Of a DNA stretch of 64,000 bases, positions 62,608-64,000 are shown piece after piece. The position numbers and the translations under genes are program-made. How positions within the stretch are numbered: the first letter of the stretch is position 1; each line of letters begins with the position of its first letter. Origin of the DNA: Flavobacterium sp. ASW18X (GTDB taxonomy: Bacteria > Bacteroidota > Bacteroidia > Flavobacteriales > Flavobacteriaceae); the NCBI RefSeq assembly GCF_005144745.1, contig NZ_SWKK01000003.1, positions 1 to 64,000 of the forward strand, read 5' to 3'. Below the pieces are notes generated by a model, which saw nothing but the letters and a program-made list of their open reading frames with translations, was not told the DNA's origin and did not search any database.

Positions 62608-63192
62608 TTATTCTTTATCAGCTTCGCCTTCTTTCATTTCTGGAGCTGCAGGAGCCTCTTCTGGCATCTCTGGTGCAGCTTCAACAGCTTCTACTTCTGC
62701 AGATGCATCACCAGCTACTTCAGTTTCTGGAGTTTCTTCTACAACAGGTTGCTGTGCAGCGATACGCGCTTCGTTAACTTCTTTTTCTGCTGCTAATGCT
62801 TTGGCTTTAGCATCTTCTTTTGCTTGGTCTAGACCTTCTACCTTAGCTTGTACAGCTTTTTCTTTCTCTTCTAACCATGCATTAAAACGCTTTTCCGCTT
62901 CTTCCTCAGAAAAAGCACCTTTTCTTACACCGCCTAATAAGTGATGCTTTAAAAGTGCACCTTTGTAAGAAAGGATAGCTCTAGCAGTATCAGTTGGTTG
63001 CGCTCCATTGTTCAACCATTTTACAGCGCCATCAACATCTAAGTCAATACTAGCAGGATTGGTATTAGGATTGTAAGTACCTAATTTTTCTAAAAATTTA
63101 CCATCTCTTTTAGAGCGGCTATCCGCTGCTACTACCCAATAGAATGGTTTTCCTTTTTTACCGTGGCGTTGTAATCTAATTTTTACTGGCAT
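62608..63192 (-). CDS. rpsP: 30S ribosomal protein S16 with long acidic C-terminal tail
   Basis: Small-subunit protein of 194 residues. The conserved S16 domain covers about the first 85 residues (MPVKIRLQRHGKKGKPFYWVVAADSRSKRDGKFLEKLGTYNP). The rest is an Ala/Glu/Pro-rich extension (for example EAAPEMPEEAPAAPEMKEGEADKE). Typical bacterial S16 is about 80-90 residues; extensions of this sort are seen in Flavobacteriia. It is the first gene of rpsP-rimM-trmN6, with a promoter at 63265-63272. Confidence 0.97.
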   Translation of the reverse strand: MPVKIRLQRHGKKGKPFYWVVAADSRSKRDGKFLEKLGTYNPNTNPASIDLDVDGAVKWLNNGAQPTDTARAILSYKGALLKHHLLGGVRKGAFSEEEAEKRFNAWLEEKEKAVQAKVEGLDQAKEDAKAKALAAEKEVNEARIAAQQPVVEETPETEVAGDASAEVEAVEAAPEMPEEAPAAPEMKEGEADKE

Positions 63193-63264
63193 ATCACATT
63201 AATTTGTTGGGTGCCCGACCCTTGATTATTAATTCATTTTTTGCTTTTACCCGAAAAGCGGGTG

Positions 63265-63272
63265 CAAATATA
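63265..63272 (-). promoter_or_regulatory. rpsP promoter, -7 box
   Basis: TATATTTG on the minus strand, a perfect TAnnTTTG match, 72 bases upstream of the rpsP ATG. A small ACCCG...CGGGT hairpin (63249-63263) lies at the expected transcript start. Confidence 0.65.
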
Positions 63273-63322
63273 GCCTTATTTTCCCATATGTCAATTATTT
63301 AGGGTTAAAAAAGTTAAATCTC

Positions 63323-63348
63323 TTAACAGCTGGTTCAGTAGCTGTTAA
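63323..63348. promoter_or_regulatory. Inverted repeat upstream of the DUF2383 gene
   Basis: Perfect 9-base arms TTAACAGCT / AGCTGTTAA with an 8-base spacer. GTTAAAT also recurs at about 63313, 63344 and 63365. The site lies between the divergent rpsP and DUF2383 genes and could be an operator for either. The remaining part of the 267-base gap shows no gene. Confidence 0.4.
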
Positions 63349-63459
63349 ATCGCTTATAAACCCTGTTAAATACTTGATATTGGGAGTTATTCTTTTAAAT
63401 TATAGAGTGTTGTTGATAGTCAATAACGTATAATGTTGAATTTAAAATGATAAGAGATT

Positions 63460-63915
63460 ATGGAATATTCCGTAGAAATGAGTAATAAGTTGAATGAATT
63501 GTTAACCCGTACATACGATGCGGAGAAAGGTTTTAAAGAAGCTGCAGAACATGTAGACAATCCAATTTTTGAAGAGTTTTTTATGACTCGCGCTAAGCAA
63601 CGTTATGAGTTTGGCCATGAGTTGAAAAGTGAAATAAAAACCTTTGGGCAAGATCCAGATAAAGGAGGGAGCGCCATGGGAACACTACATAGAAATTGGA
63701 TGAACTTAAAATCCTACTTCAATTCTAATAATGATGAAGCTATGTTGAGCGAGGTGGAGCGCGGTGAAAAGGAAGCTGTGAACACCTATGATGATATTTT
63801 GAATGATAAAGATTTTGTACTGCCCCCTTCTACAGAATCGATATTAATGAGGCAGCGTAATGCCATAAAGAAGACTTTGGATACGGCAAAGATTTATGAA
63901 AGAGCCGTTTCCTAA
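63460..63915 (+). CDS. PA2169-type four-helix-bundle protein (DUF2383)
   Basis: Protein of 151 residues made of a ferritin-like four-helix bundle: NKLNELLTRTYDAEKGFKEAAEHV, FFMTRAKQRYEFGHELKSEI, GTLHRNWMNLKSYF and EVERGEKEAVNTYDDIL. This matches the PA2169/DUF2383 family of stress-related proteins; a metal-binding function is unproven. It has its own terminator and seems monocistronic. Confidence 0.87.
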   Translation: MEYSVEMSNKLNELLTRTYDAEKGFKEAAEHVDNPIFEEFFMTRAKQRYEFGHELKSEIKTFGQDPDKGGSAMGTLHRNWMNLKSYFNSNNDEAMLSEVERGEKEAVNTYDDILNDKDFVLPPSTESILMRQRNAIKKTLDTAKIYERAVS

Positions 63916-63940
63916 TTTAGGTTCAACATAGTTTTTAGAA

Positions 63941-63968
63941 AAGCCAAGTGTTCGCTTGGCTTTTTTTA
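63941..63968 (+). terminator. Terminator of the DUF2383 gene
   Basis: Perfect 8-base stem AAGCCAAG / CTTGGCTT with loop TGTTCG followed by TTTTT, 25 bases after the stop. Confidence 0.88.
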
Positions 63969-64000
63969 TGGTTCATAACTACTGAAAAATTGGGTCCCCT

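Overview
The window is chromosomal DNA from a member of the Flavobacteriaceae (phylum Bacteroidota); the genus cannot be fixed from sequence alone. The evidence is Bacteroidota-type promoters (TAnnTTTG -7 boxes), three proteins with type IX secretion (T9SS) C-terminal sorting domains, SprB-type repeats, an S16 protein with a long acidic tail, and lineage families such as DUF4286, FdhF/YdeP with DUF7009, and HTTM. No rRNA, CRISPR array, prophage or intact insertion sequence was seen. One tRNA gene, tRNA-Leu(CAA), is present.

Layout. 1-5.7 kb: mfd, a flavoprotein disulfide-reductase relative and a TspO-like membrane protein. 5.7-16.6 kb: a four-part ligase-associated DNA repair set (PdeM phosphoesterase, DEXH helicase, ATP-dependent ligase, MBL-fold exonuclease). 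It is split by a large T9SS-exported nuclease gene and by a GIY-YIG gene beside a 34-bp tandem repeat array. 16.7-34.3 kb: mainly housekeeping genes (terB-like, fbp, SSAT-like acetyltransferase, aspartate kinase, OlsF-like lipid synthase, an arsenate reductase/acetyltransferase pair, mgtE, rsmA, serS, HTTM protein). 34.2-42.2 kb: ribF, a secreted M12B-like metallopeptidase with an overlapping lipoprotein gene, pth, rplY, prs and tRNA-Leu. 42.4-46.8 kb: dinB and a second, short dnaE, a probable translesion synthesis pair. 47-49.7 kb: DUF7009 and a molybdopterin oxidoreductase. 50.5-60 kb: a trehalase gene remnant, a histidine kinase/LuxR-type regulator pair, and a divergent four-gene operon for a secreted M4 metallopeptidase and three lipoproteins. 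60-64 kb: an acyl-CoA dehydrogenase, the rpsP-rimM-trmN6 operon and a DUF2383 protein.

How genes work together. Three groups concern DNA damage: mfd, the ligase-associated set, and dinB with dnaE2. The most unusual feature is a repeated two-gene module: a T9SS-exported metallopeptidase whose last gene bases (ATGA) overlap the start of a two-domain, Fn3-like lipoprotein. It occurs twice about 19 kb apart. The peptidase catalytic domains are unrelated (M12B-like versus M4), yet the C-terminal cassettes and the lipoproteins are paralogous. The M4 copy lies next to a two-component system, with a perfect 7-3-7 palindrome in the shared intergenic region.
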